Made by a program: the position numbers and the translations under genes. This document shows, piece by piece, positions 55,324 through 64,000 of a stretch of 64,000 nt of DNA (position 1 is the first letter of the stretch; every line of letters starts with the position of its first letter). Under the pieces are notes generated by a model. The model had not been told where the DNA came from, searched no databases, and saw only the letters and a list, made by a program, of their open reading frames with translations. Source of the stretch: Sycon ciliatum (lineage: Eukaryota > Porifera > Calcarea > Leucosolenida > Sycettidae); NCBI RefSeq assembly GCF_964019385.1, contig NC_088655.1, positions 3,761,064-3,825,063 on the forward strand, given 5' to 3'.

Positions 55324-57049
55324 CCCTAGAACTACCAACATTTCAACTACCCTAGAATTACCGGAGGCATCATATGACTCCACCGGACTTATACATACCT
55401 GCTTGGAATTATTTTCGGCAATATATGTAGAAACAGAAGTCCTTGGGGTAAAAGGTACCTTTTAAAAGGAAGAACCAATGACAGGTGCACTATCTTGGAG
55501 ACCAGCAGCTGGCACTGCGCGCAGCGAAAGGGCGACCTCTCGTCAGTTTACGGAAAAATAAAAGAGCATTTGCTTGCCATGCTCATCCTGCAAACTCTAC
55601 ATTTCAGTCCATTACCCTGGAAATGGCTGCTGCTAGGCCAACTGGATGGATTTTTCTCAGTCAGGTTGGTCATTCTTTGACTGCTGTGATAAATACATTT
55701 CCGAGCGAAAGGAGAACATGGTGTCGCGAATCATAGGAAACGAATAATTTCCGTTCGACGTCGTGTCCGGAGACCATCTTCGTGATCAAACCTCAAGTAG
55801 CAGAGTAGTTCCTGGAAACTTTATTTCAGTATTTTACTTGATCATGTGGCGTCCATTCCTATCCAGCCAAAGGGCCGTCGGCAGATTATTGCGGGTACAG
55901 AGGACGCCTCTTGCGTAAATTTGCGAAACCAATGCCGTGATATTGCCTTCACTCAATGTAGAGTCCTCTCCAGTTTCCTGTTTTCCTCCCTGCCTTGGCC
56001 ACTTGATCATGGCATGGATCATACTCTGGTCAATAAATGCAAATAGTGCATTTTCCCCATCTTCAAAATTGTGAATATCTCGGAAAAGCTCGCAAACTTC
56101 GGAAGCAACAACCGTTTGCGTGCGTTTGCGCTTGCTTGGTGCAACACATTTCCCATTATCTACCTACTTTGCCAGAGAACCCATCTTCATGAAGGAAATC
56201 CTGCCCGAGTTTTGGAGATTGATGTTCTGTTATGTGTATGGCTCCATAGCTTTATCACCACCATTATCCGCTTGCTCCCTCGACTCCGGTCCCGTATCAG
56301 ACTGATCGAGAAGCCGGAGCAATTAGTATTCACTCATCTTCATCTGGAGCATATAACTATGTGTCTCTGTGTTCGGTCACTTCTAATTGCTCGCGCACAA
56401 TGCTCCAGGCACTCTCCTCGCATTCATCCCGAAACTCCTGCCCACAAATTTTCAAATTCAAATGAAATGCTTTATCGGCAGCGACACTGCGCCTACTGAA
56501 CATGGCTTCCGCCAAACCACCGTAAACTCAGAAGACGGTCCTAGAATATTATAACTGCCCTGGCACTTCATATCGTTCTATGCTGCAGATGACATAGTGA
56601 ATCACTTTCCAAACTTAGGACAAACAAATTTGTCTGTTTCGGGAGGATTCGGGATTACGATATTGACCATAACGACACGTGAAATGTGCATATTAGCATG
56701 TCCATATGTACAAATCAACACCTTCATGGTCACCAATCTCCTTGCTCCCAAATGTATTCCTCTTCACGTTATTCACGTGTGTTTATAAGCCAAATTCGCC
56801 CTTTTATTAATGCCTATGGTATGTGGAGTCATATATATTATGATGCCGCGCGGTAGTTCTACAAGTACGTAGCACCCCCTGGCATTTCGGAACTGTACTA
56901 AATTTTTGAAAACACAACCCACTGCCATTAGCAAAATACAAAATAAATAAAAGTCACAAAATTTGGGGAGATTCTAAGTCCCCATATAACAGCAATCCCA
57001 TTTTTGAAATTCGCAAATGCATCATATGATGCCTCCGGTAGTTCTAAGG
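55324..57049. mobile_element. piggyBac-like element, decayed
   Basis: Starts with TTAA then CCCTAGAACTACC, very like known piggyBac ends. The right end reads GGTAGTTCTAAGG and subterminal GAGGCATCATATGA sequences match inverted on both sides (about 55,362 and 57,020). The right TTAA has been lost to mutation. The approximately 1.7 kb interior may hold a ruined transposase, but I recognise no motif. Confidence 0.6.
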
Positions 57050-57069
57050 TACATGTACATGTAGGCGGC

Positions 57070-57375
57070 ACGCATTCTGTTAACACTTCCGGACGGCATT
57101 TTGTCCAGTTACGAGCGCCTACGGACGGAACTGCTACCACTATGTTTGCCGCCAGAATTTCGGTCGGTAAAGCCAGCCCAGCTAAGAACGCGGCGCCGTC
57201 AACCGACGGAAACCGACGGAAACCCTGCACTCTCTTGCAGATGATAATTCACATCACTGCCTGTCGGGCTTACCCCGACGCCGCAGATGACATAATCCAG
57301 GAGCTTGCCAAGGACGCATTCATTGACTCCTTGGAGGCAGATCTGCGTCTCCGCGTGCTGGACGCGAATCCATGA
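57070..57375 (+). mobile_element. Ty3/gypsy-like gag fossil, right part
   Basis: Reads like the continuation of gag: an LTLPDGILSSYERLR-like stretch, and further on AKDAFIDSLEADLRLRVLDA, the familiar pre-nucleocapsid motif of Ty3/gypsy gags. It is broken in a few places. Moderate to old age. Confidence 0.5.
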
Positions 57376-57453
57376 AAGAAGAAAAGAAGAAAAAAACCTG
57401 TTTTAAACTACTGTACATGTACATCCGTCAACAGGTCCTCATCGAGTCACTAA

Positions 57454-58327
57454 GGCCCCGGTCACACCGAAACAAGCCACTTTTGGCTTGTTATCGCTGG
57501 CGCTCAGCTGGCTTGCGTGATCCCTGTGACGCGGTCACACCAGACCTTGAGTGCAAAGCTTGAATGGCTTGTTTTTCTTACCCGCCAAATTTTGAATATC
57601 TCGAAACACACCAATGTTTGCAAGAAACTGGAGAGCAGAACGTTCGCGACCTAACTTGTTCTAGTGTTCAGTTTTAATGAAGAAGCAAAGGAAGCCCGGA
57701 TTCTGAATTGCGAAGTCGTGCTCTTTTTATTTGTTCGGTGTGCATGGACGCGATGGTTCGGGTGGTGTTTCCTGATGTCGAGCTTTCTGCCCCGCCGGTT
57801 GCCGTTATTGAACTCAGTTGCAATCCACTCTCTTCTTCGTACCCGGCTTTCTTCATGAATTCTGTCGTGAGTGTGGTGCCTTGTCTTGGCCTCAAACCAC
57901 AGCTCCAACAATCTACGCAGCAGTCTAGAGGCACAGCGGCAGAAATCCATGGTCGTCGGACAAAATCCGAATCAAACTGAATACAGTGTAGTTGGGGTAG
58001 ACAGACTCACGGTCAAAACCAAAGGCACAGGGATAGCACGGTTCCACGGACACAAGAAAGAACATCAATATCAGTTCATCATGTCAACTACATGTAGCTA
58101 CATGGTGTGCTCCGGAGCTCCAAGCGCACTCAAATTATTTTTTGAATTTCGGCTTTCAGCCGCTTGTACAAGCTGTGGCTGAAACAAGCCGGAAAAAAAC
58201 GGCTGAGAGTCAGCCACAGCTGAAAGTCGCTTGTAGGACATTTTTCAGCCATTTCCATGGTAATAGTGACGTAAACAAGCGCTTGTTTCGGCTGAACGGC
58301 TGAATCGAGCTCGGTGTGACCGCGGCC
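57454..58327. mobile_element. 874-base Harbinger-like element
   Basis: Ends GGCCCCGGTCACACCGA and inverted GGCCGCGGTCACACCGA with TAA duplicated on both sides. Near the right end are several TTCAGCC/GGCTGAA hairpins. An interior minus-strand frame (57651-57950) is arginine-rich and may be a remnant of an accessory or transposase exon; not identified. Confidence 0.7.
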
Positions 58328-58330
58328 TAA

Positions 58331-58991
58331 AGTGGAGGTCGATTAGGTCGAGCTGGGTCGTAGCGACATTTTTTTTTTTTTTTAATTTCGGCCAGTCGGC
58401 TACTATCATTTTCGTCTTGGGGGCTAGACAAGGGGAAGTAGCCATGCGACATCCGGAGAGACAGCAGGAGAGACAGTAGGCGCGACATCAGTAGATACAT
58501 GTTCATCAAGGGATACATCAGCAGGCGCGACATCAGAGACGGCCGACTGATCTGGGCGAGGTAGTGATTCCGGCGGAGCGACGGAAGACTGATCCTCATC
58601 CTCGGGAGGTGGCGATTTCCATGTAGCTGACAGTGGTGACCATGGTCGAAGTGAGAATCTTTGTGGCAAGGCCTCTTCCAGGCCTTTGTGATTAGATGGA
58701 GAATAATACCTTAAATGTAGAGGGTAATTCTTGTCTCCAATGGAGTACTGAGAGAACCACAGACTTCCCACTAGTCAACTAACAGTTTGTGAGCAAAGTC
58801 GAGTGCTGCCTGCGCATACGAGCTAGCTGTACCAGTGACGGTGTTAGTTCCTGAAAGGTAAAGTCATGGAGAGGCGCAGTGCTAGGCTCAGGGTGTCGAC
58901 AGGATCTGTCAATCACTCTAGGTACAGCTTGACAACACATAAACGTTTTCGTGGTAAATGTAGTTACCCTCACCACACCGTCTTCCCCCAG
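58331..58991. other. unassigned stretch
   Basis: A run of 14 T lies at about 58371. A minus-strand frame at 58424-58771 (LWFSQYSIGDKNYPLHLRYY, then a proline- and serine-rich acidic tail) is reminiscent of retroelement C-terminal sequence, but I cannot name it. The region precedes the BRCT-like exons. Confidence 0.3.
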
Positions 58992-59326
58992 CTCCTTTCG
59001 CATCACCACTGAACGAGGACACTTTCCACGAAGTCGGTGGTGAAGCTTGGCTGTGTGTAGTCGGCGAAGACCTTCGCAATGACAGTGCCATTGCGGAAAG
59101 TGCCAAGGTCCTGGAGCTGCAGGGGGCATTTTCCAACGAGGCCAAGACTCCTGATGAAGTACCCAGTGGCTGTGACCTGGCCTTCGTCATGTCAAACTTC
59201 GATGGAACTCTGTTCGATAAGCTGTGGAGCAAGGTCAGGTTTCTAGGAGTAACCACGTCAGGATTCTGGGTCCACCTTGTTTGCACTACTCAACGTCTAC
59301 ATTGCTCAGCGGTTCGTCCATTCTGT
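58992..59326 (+). CDS. ECT2-like exon, first BRCT-type unit
   Basis: After a good acceptor (CTTCCCCCAG, ending 58991) an open frame runs to about 59,326. It includes CDLAFVMSNFDGTLFDKLWS then KVRFLGV, aligning with the vertebrate ECT2 segment NVFVVTDFQDSVFNDLY followed by CRVIG, and later RPFC where ECT2 has RPLYC. ECT2 is a Rho guanine-nucleotide exchange factor for cytokinesis whose N-terminal BRCT units are autoinhibitory and bind phosphorylated partners. The donor is not certain (CGCGTGTG at about 59,326). Only the N-terminal region is present in this window. Confidence 0.45.
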
Positions 59327-59627
59327 GCGCGTGTGTTGCTGTCCAGGCACTGCCACTATCTGGTCCACATCTTCTGGGTTTTGGACATGGTATTTTCTTG
59401 TTCGGCGTGTGTGTTGTCACTGTTGAGTGCCCATCACTGAACAAATTGTTGTTTGGTGGTCTTGATACGCACCAAATTCAGTCTCACTCCGTTTTCACCC
59501 ACCAGCACGTCGTCCGTGTATCTGTAGCTAACCTTTGTTACGACTTTGGTGATGCGTGACTCCATCCTAACCAAACAGCCATGCATATCATGCACTGACT
59601 GTTACCAACTTCCGAACCATTCAACAG

Positions 59628-59830
59628 GAGGCCCGTTTATTCATCTGCTTCATGGGCTTTCGCTCTGGCGAGAAGAAGGACATGGATGAGCTGGTTATGA
59701 AAGTACGGTACATGGGTGCTGATGTGAGGACAGACATATCCGATGTCAGTCATGTGGTTGCCCCCAATGTTACAAGTAACAACGTTAGTTCTCGTTATGA
59801 GAAAGCCCATGGCGCTGGGTCGGTGACTGC
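59628..59830 (+). CDS. ECT2-like exon, second BRCT unit
   Basis: Starts after ATTCAACAG (ending 59627). It reads LFICFMGFRSGEKKDMDELV, then VRYMGADVRTDISDVSHVVA, matching ECT2 NLVLCFTGFRKKEELVRLV, HHMGGVIRKDF and VTHLVA in order. These are standard BRCT core positions (GF, MGG, THLVA). The 3' limit is unclear; similarity fades after RYEKAHGAG. The next ECT2 unit is not found downstream, where a retroelement domain begins at about 59,950, so this may be a truncated duplicate or a gene with a long following intron. No GEF domain is visible. Confidence 0.55.
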
Positions 59831-59949
59831 ATGCGTACTGTTCAAGAACTACAATGTAATAATATTATTGTTCTCAACTCCCTGGAACATGTGTACATTA
59901 GTATACTGCTCACCGTTCATGTAGGTATACGTTTTTGTTGTGAATGTGG

Positions 59950-60247
59950 TTACTTGGACGAAGAGCGAGTACGCGAAGTTGAGCATGCCTCCTTCGTGCC
60001 CGTTGTGCTTTCTGCCTCTGGTGGCTATGGCAAGCATGCCAATGCTCTTTTCACGCGGATCGCCTCTCTCCTGGCTGAGAAGAGTAAGAAGCCATACGGG
60101 CAGATTATCTCCTTGCTGCGCTGCCGCCTCGGGTTTGCCCTGGTGCGTTGTGGTGCTATGTGCCTGCGTGGCTCAAGGAGCATGTTTGCTCCTGCGGTGC
60201 CTGAGTCCCCTGCTGTGCTAGTGGCGACGGAGGCACGCATCCAGTGA
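59950..60247 (+). mobile_element. retroelement polyprotein C-terminal domain, fragment
   Basis: Reads REVEHASFVPVVLSASGG, RIASLLAEK, PYGQIISLLRCRLGFAL, CLRGSRS and ends LVATEARIQ. This domain ends many reverse-transcriptase-bearing repeats in sponges, cnidarians and other invertebrates. The class of element is uncertain. It is a fragment lacking its polymerase, in the same direction as the BRCT exons just before it. Confidence 0.55.
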
Positions 60248-61053
60248 ACCTACTGAGTGACAGACTCTATAATCATTACTGTATCTGATGATTCGTTTTT
60301 AATATGTAATTGTGTTGATTCTTCACCAACAAAAAAAGTACTGGTACAGGAGGTTGTGTGACTACTGTACAGTGACAGTCAGGGAATATACTACAGATGT
60401 ACTACAGATGTACTACACATGTACTACAGATGACTGTAATACAGTTATGTACATGTACACTGTACATGTCATACTCATCTAATCTAACACAAATAAGGGC
60501 TCATTGGAAATATGTGAGAATAGGCTCTCCAGTGGTGTGTCGTTTGATATAGCGCAACGACGTGGAAACACACTGAGCGTCGATGAACGAAACGCGAGTA
60601 CGCCGGCTAACGCCGCGCGGCTTGAAATAATTGTTTTGAAAATTTCATGCGCAGAGCTCTTCGCGATTTGGCGTGCATCAGCTGCAGCGATTGTACAGTA
60701 CTACAATGTAGTACTGAGTACTACTACTAGCGTGCCTCGAGTCAAGAGGGGACTTTCCTTGTGACTCATCGCTGCACAGTGCATAATAATAATTATGCGC
60801 ATGCGAAGTATTAGAGATCAAAAATGATTCGCTTGAGCTTCGAAACTAACTAAACTTACTTACTAGTGTTACTTCATGAATCTGCAGCGCGCGCTAGCGC
60901 AGGAGTTTGAATGATTGTCCTACGTTGAGAAAAACTTGAGCAACGATGATATAATTTGAGAAGGCTGGTACAGAATCTCGCTCTGGCGCAATAAGGCAGC
61001 TCTCAACAGGCTTGAAGGCGATTCTGTCTCTCCTGTGGGTGCCTAGTGGCGAT

Positions 61054-61090
<37 letters not shown>

Positions 61091-61630
61091 AGATATGTGC
61101 ATGTAGTTTTCCAATGAGACCAATATGAAAACAATACGGAACTGGTGAGTGAAATTATATCATTTTCGTATGCATGCTGAGATCCCGTGCGGTGGCAGGA
61201 ATCTGTGGATTTAGCACCAGGGCGCAAAAGGTTAAAAGAGAAATGAATTGCTATGAGAAATTTAAAATGGCAAGTGTTAGTTGTTTCTGCGAGTTTGAAC
61301 TTTGAGTCTGATGAATCCAGTCTTACAATGGCTGGACCTTAGGCATGTGGAAATCCCCCCCCCCCCCCCACAGAATCTACAAGGGAATGCCTGTTTTCGT
61401 GTAAATCAGACGAACTATGCTACATTTCCGAGGGCGATTATAAAATCGAGTTTCGGCCGCATTCAAATTAGCCTGCACTGCCGTTGCCTGCACACTCTGT
61501 CATACTTTACCTTGCAAAGTAATAATATTTCAACCGTAACAGATTTTTAGGCCTCGAATGCTCAGGCCAATTTTTTTAATCTGTGGATCAATCAGAAATG
61601 GTTGAGAAGCAAGCGTGGTGTCCGGGGAGA
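60248..61630. other. gene-free stretch
   Basis: Short ATGTACTACAG repeats at 60,390-60,425, a GA microsatellite at 61061-61087 and 15 C at 61355-61369. No gene recognised. Confidence 0.4.
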
Positions 61631-61980
61631 TTAAAGGGGCACTCCGGCTTCATTTTCGACGCCGAATTTTCGATCGTTAGACGAAGGTAGGTGAAAAAGA
61701 AAACCCCTCGAACAAGAACGAGTCTCCAGAAGCGATCGAGTCGAGCGGGAAGACGGCTTTTGAATTTCGGGATCGCTCACGACGGTGGAAGAACATAGCA
61801 AACAACCTCCTCTTCGATTCAAAATTGGCCAAAAAGTATATGAAATGTATTTGCCCAGGTGCATTTCCACTGGCAAGCTGATCCCTCATTACGTCATCAG
61901 CGCTCGCTCGGCGAAATTCAAAAGTCGTCTCCGGGCAAATAATCAGGCAGGCAATGGCAAGCATAATTTACTTTGGTTTT
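61631..61980. mobile_element. possible TTAA-type element, one end only
   Basis: TTAA then AGGGGCACTCCGGCTTCATT resembles the AGGGG ends of the TTAA elements at 32.9 and 49.4 kb. I find no matching right end. Confidence 0.3.
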
Positions 61981-61984
61981 GGGC

Positions 61985-63055
61985 TGTGGTATGAGAGAAA
62001 CATGGACACGGCGAATGGTATTTTCGGTATTTGACCACTTGGTGAAGGGTCTGATCTACCTTACCTTCCCACACTTAGTTGCTGAATCTGCTCATTTGTA
62101 TGCGGAAATTTCAGTCTAATGCCTCACGCGGACCGGAAATTGTTTTTGTTCTGTTTCTGGCACTTATCTTGTTCAGATGGACACACGGTGGATGGCTAAC
62201 CTAACAAACTTTATCACCGGCTTAAGTGTTGTCCCAGGCAGCGCAGCATGCAGCTCCCCCCCCCCCCCCCCCCCTCTCCGGACGGATTTGCAAATTGCAC
62301 GTACCCAGCATCGAGCGTATCGTGGCGAGAACGAGGCAGGCCACCGGTTCTGTGCAAAGAACTTGCGTGGGCATGATCTATGATAACTCAACACTGACAA
62401 GCGGTGTGCGACGTGAGCCAACGAGAACCAACACCTATTAGATTCATCGTAGAACCTCCACTCACCCCTGACTGGATGGACTTTGAACGTAGTAGGAACG
62501 ATGGAAGCCACCATTGAAGTCCCAGGTGAGAATGGGTTTGACTTTAATCTTCAAGACACCATATTTCTGACGTCTGCTGGACTCAGACCACTGCCATTTC
62601 TTTTCTGTGTGAAATGCTCACCTCAAATGGTTATAGATAGGGAGTTTGCTGCTAACGACACCTCGTCAAGTGTTGTAGAGGGATGATCTCCATCCGTACA
62701 AATGCCACAGGTTCGGTTGTCGCTTTGAACGCGGAGCGACAACAGGACTCTTTCTTGCTTCTTTTGACGCAAAATATGGGCAAAAAAAGGGTGGTGGCTG
62801 GAAGCCGAGTCTCACGCGAACCGTGAAATTTTTATTTTTATGGGCAAAAAAAGAAATTCACGGTTCGCTTGAGACTCGGCTGGACGCCGAGTTTTCCGCA
62901 TCCGCAGGAACGCCACCACTCTCTTGGATCAAGGCGCAGATGAAGCTCCTAAAGTGTTGCGAGGCGAGTAGATCAGACCCACCACAAAGTGGTCAAAGAC
63001 CGAAAATCCCATTCACTGCATCCATATTTTCCTCGTGCCAGACCACGAGTTCCCA
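61985..63055. mobile_element. diverged foldback sequence
   Basis: 61985-62155 is an inverted, diverged copy of about 62845-63055; GGTCTGATCTAC and TTTGACCACTT pair across it. The centre contains 19 C at 62256-62274. Its outer limits are not clear. Confidence 0.5.
62802..62879. repeat. 27-base-arm hairpin
   Basis: GCCGAGTCTCACGCGAACCG and on to TGAAATTT returns inverted after a short TTTTTATGGGC loop region, with one or two mismatches. Confidence 0.7.
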
Positions 63056-63099
63056 ATTAACTGTTCGTCACAGCACGGCTGGAAAAAATCCTTCCGCTT

Positions 63100-63170
63100 C
63101 CAAGCAGGACTTGAACCTGTAACCCTCTGTTTCTCAATCGTGGTCTTAGACCATCCAACTATGCCTGCCT
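63100..63170 (-). repeat. tRNA-derived SINE head
   Basis: On the minus strand TAGTTGGATGG (A box, 63151-63161) is followed at tRNA spacing by GGTTCAAGTCC (B box, 63107-63117). The acceptor stem does not form, so it is a SINE or tRNA relic. Confidence 0.5.
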
Positions 63171-63491
63171 GCTAAAATATATTATGTGCAAGCTGGATAG
63201 CAAATGGTTGAATTACAACATCGCAAACTCATCGACCTAGAGTGGTCGATTTTTTGTATGGATGGCTGGATAAGGGTTTGTAGATGTATTGAAGCTAGAC
63301 GTAAGGTCGTTGAATGTCGCAGTGCCCCTGTTCAGTGTTGTGTGCGTTGTTCTCACCGTATCGGACTGTGTATATCTTGTTACATCGGTGAACCTTTTGT
63401 CATAGCTCGTAATAATTATGTTGTCATTCCTGTTATACCTGGATACGATTGGCTCACCACCTGAGTTCCTCTGCATCATCGGTTATTAGTA
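63171..63491. other. gene-free stretch
   Basis: An 86-codon plus frame at 63204-63464 has no recognised domain. Nothing else. Confidence 0.3.
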
Positions 63492-63680
63492 CAGGAAAAC
63501 TTGTAGCTAAAGACCACCGTGACTAGCGACCAGCCTGGTACTACAGACCACTTTGCCAGGCACGGACGGTCTAACATTCATATATGGTTGTGCGGTGCAA
63601 GCCTCTAACTAAGGACCACCTGCCACTAAAGACCACTTTCTCTGGTCCCAAGGGGTGGTCTTTAGTCACAGGGTTTACTG
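63492..63680. mobile_element. 189-base TA-flanked element
   Basis: Ends CAGGAAAACTTGTAGCTAAA and inverted CAGTAAACCCTGTGACTAAA, each next to TA. CTAAAGACCACC repeats inside. It is a common mariner-type MITE form. Confidence 0.7.
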
Positions 63681-63682
63681 TA

Positions 63683-64000
63683 TTAGAGTTAGGGCTCTAA
63701 AAGGAATGCTGAGTGATAGGATAATGTGTGTATTTGTGTTGTGTGTGGTACGGGATCATTCAGGAACGGTAGAAGATTTCCTTGGAAGAGGAATGGATAT
63801 CGGACCTTATCGGTGGTGCACACCACATGATAGTGGAGGGTTAAAGCGGGTCCCACTGCTGTCACAGCCGCGTCGCCTCTGTATACAGCCCATCGCCCAA
63901 TAACCTGGTAAGTCTCTTTCTCGTGTGTGTTAGAAGATCAACGAATGACTGAAAGTACAAGAATAAGAGCATGAAGATGTGTTGGTACTCCGAGTTTCAC
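63683..64000. other. gene-free end of window
   Basis: An 82-codon plus frame (63655-63903) is unassigned. Nothing else recognised. Confidence 0.3.

Overview
This is a window of animal nuclear DNA, most likely from an invertebrate. There are no operons or ribosome-binding sites. Long frames are rare, microsatellites are abundant, and the palindrome TACATGTA recurs throughout. The repeats are those of a metazoan genome: a LINE of the CR1/L2/Rex1 kind with an APE endonuclease, tRNA-derived SINEs, many small inverted-repeat DNA elements, a Penelope-type GIY-YIG fragment and a Ty3/gypsy-like gag fossil. A sponge or another marine invertebrate would fit, but I cannot fix the phylum.

Host genes are sparse. 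Three single-exon genes at 6.1-7.1 kb (minus), 18.5-19.4 kb (plus) and 39.9-41.0 kb (minus) encode related secreted cysteine-rich proteins. All three end in the same four-cysteine block (CP, then C, C and C at near-constant spacing), and each has exactly 19 residues after the last of the four cysteines. Each also has a TATA-like box 55-200 bases before its ATG. I do not recognise the family. At 59.0-59.8 kb two exon-like stretches encode the first BRCT-type units of an ECT2-like Rho exchange factor; a retroelement C-terminal domain follows directly.

The rest is a dense record of mobile-element insertion. At 24.1-31.4 kb a repeat (called R here) holds a 5.2 kb LINE with an open 959-codon ORF2. 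That LINE's ORF1 is itself interrupted by an 825-base TA-flanked element. R also carries Harbinger-like insertions. A second copy of R at 48.1-52.1 kb lacks all of these and instead has two TTAA-flanked elements side by side plus other insertions, so each copy shows the other's empty sites. At 32.7-37.9 kb two inverted 1,010-base copies of one element form a large palindrome, and a 2.5 kb TTAA-flanked foldback element sits inside one arm. Two copies of a 295-base TA element flank this block. At 55-58 kb a gag fossil is split by a piggyBac-like element and followed by a Harbinger-like element.

The most unusual small features are hammerhead ribozyme motifs: complete cores at 440-485 and 39,185-39,230, and a decayed relative of the first at 9,912-9,959. 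The second lies inside a 17-base perfect inverted repeat. Most gene-free stretches are otherwise plain, and I say so where I see nothing.
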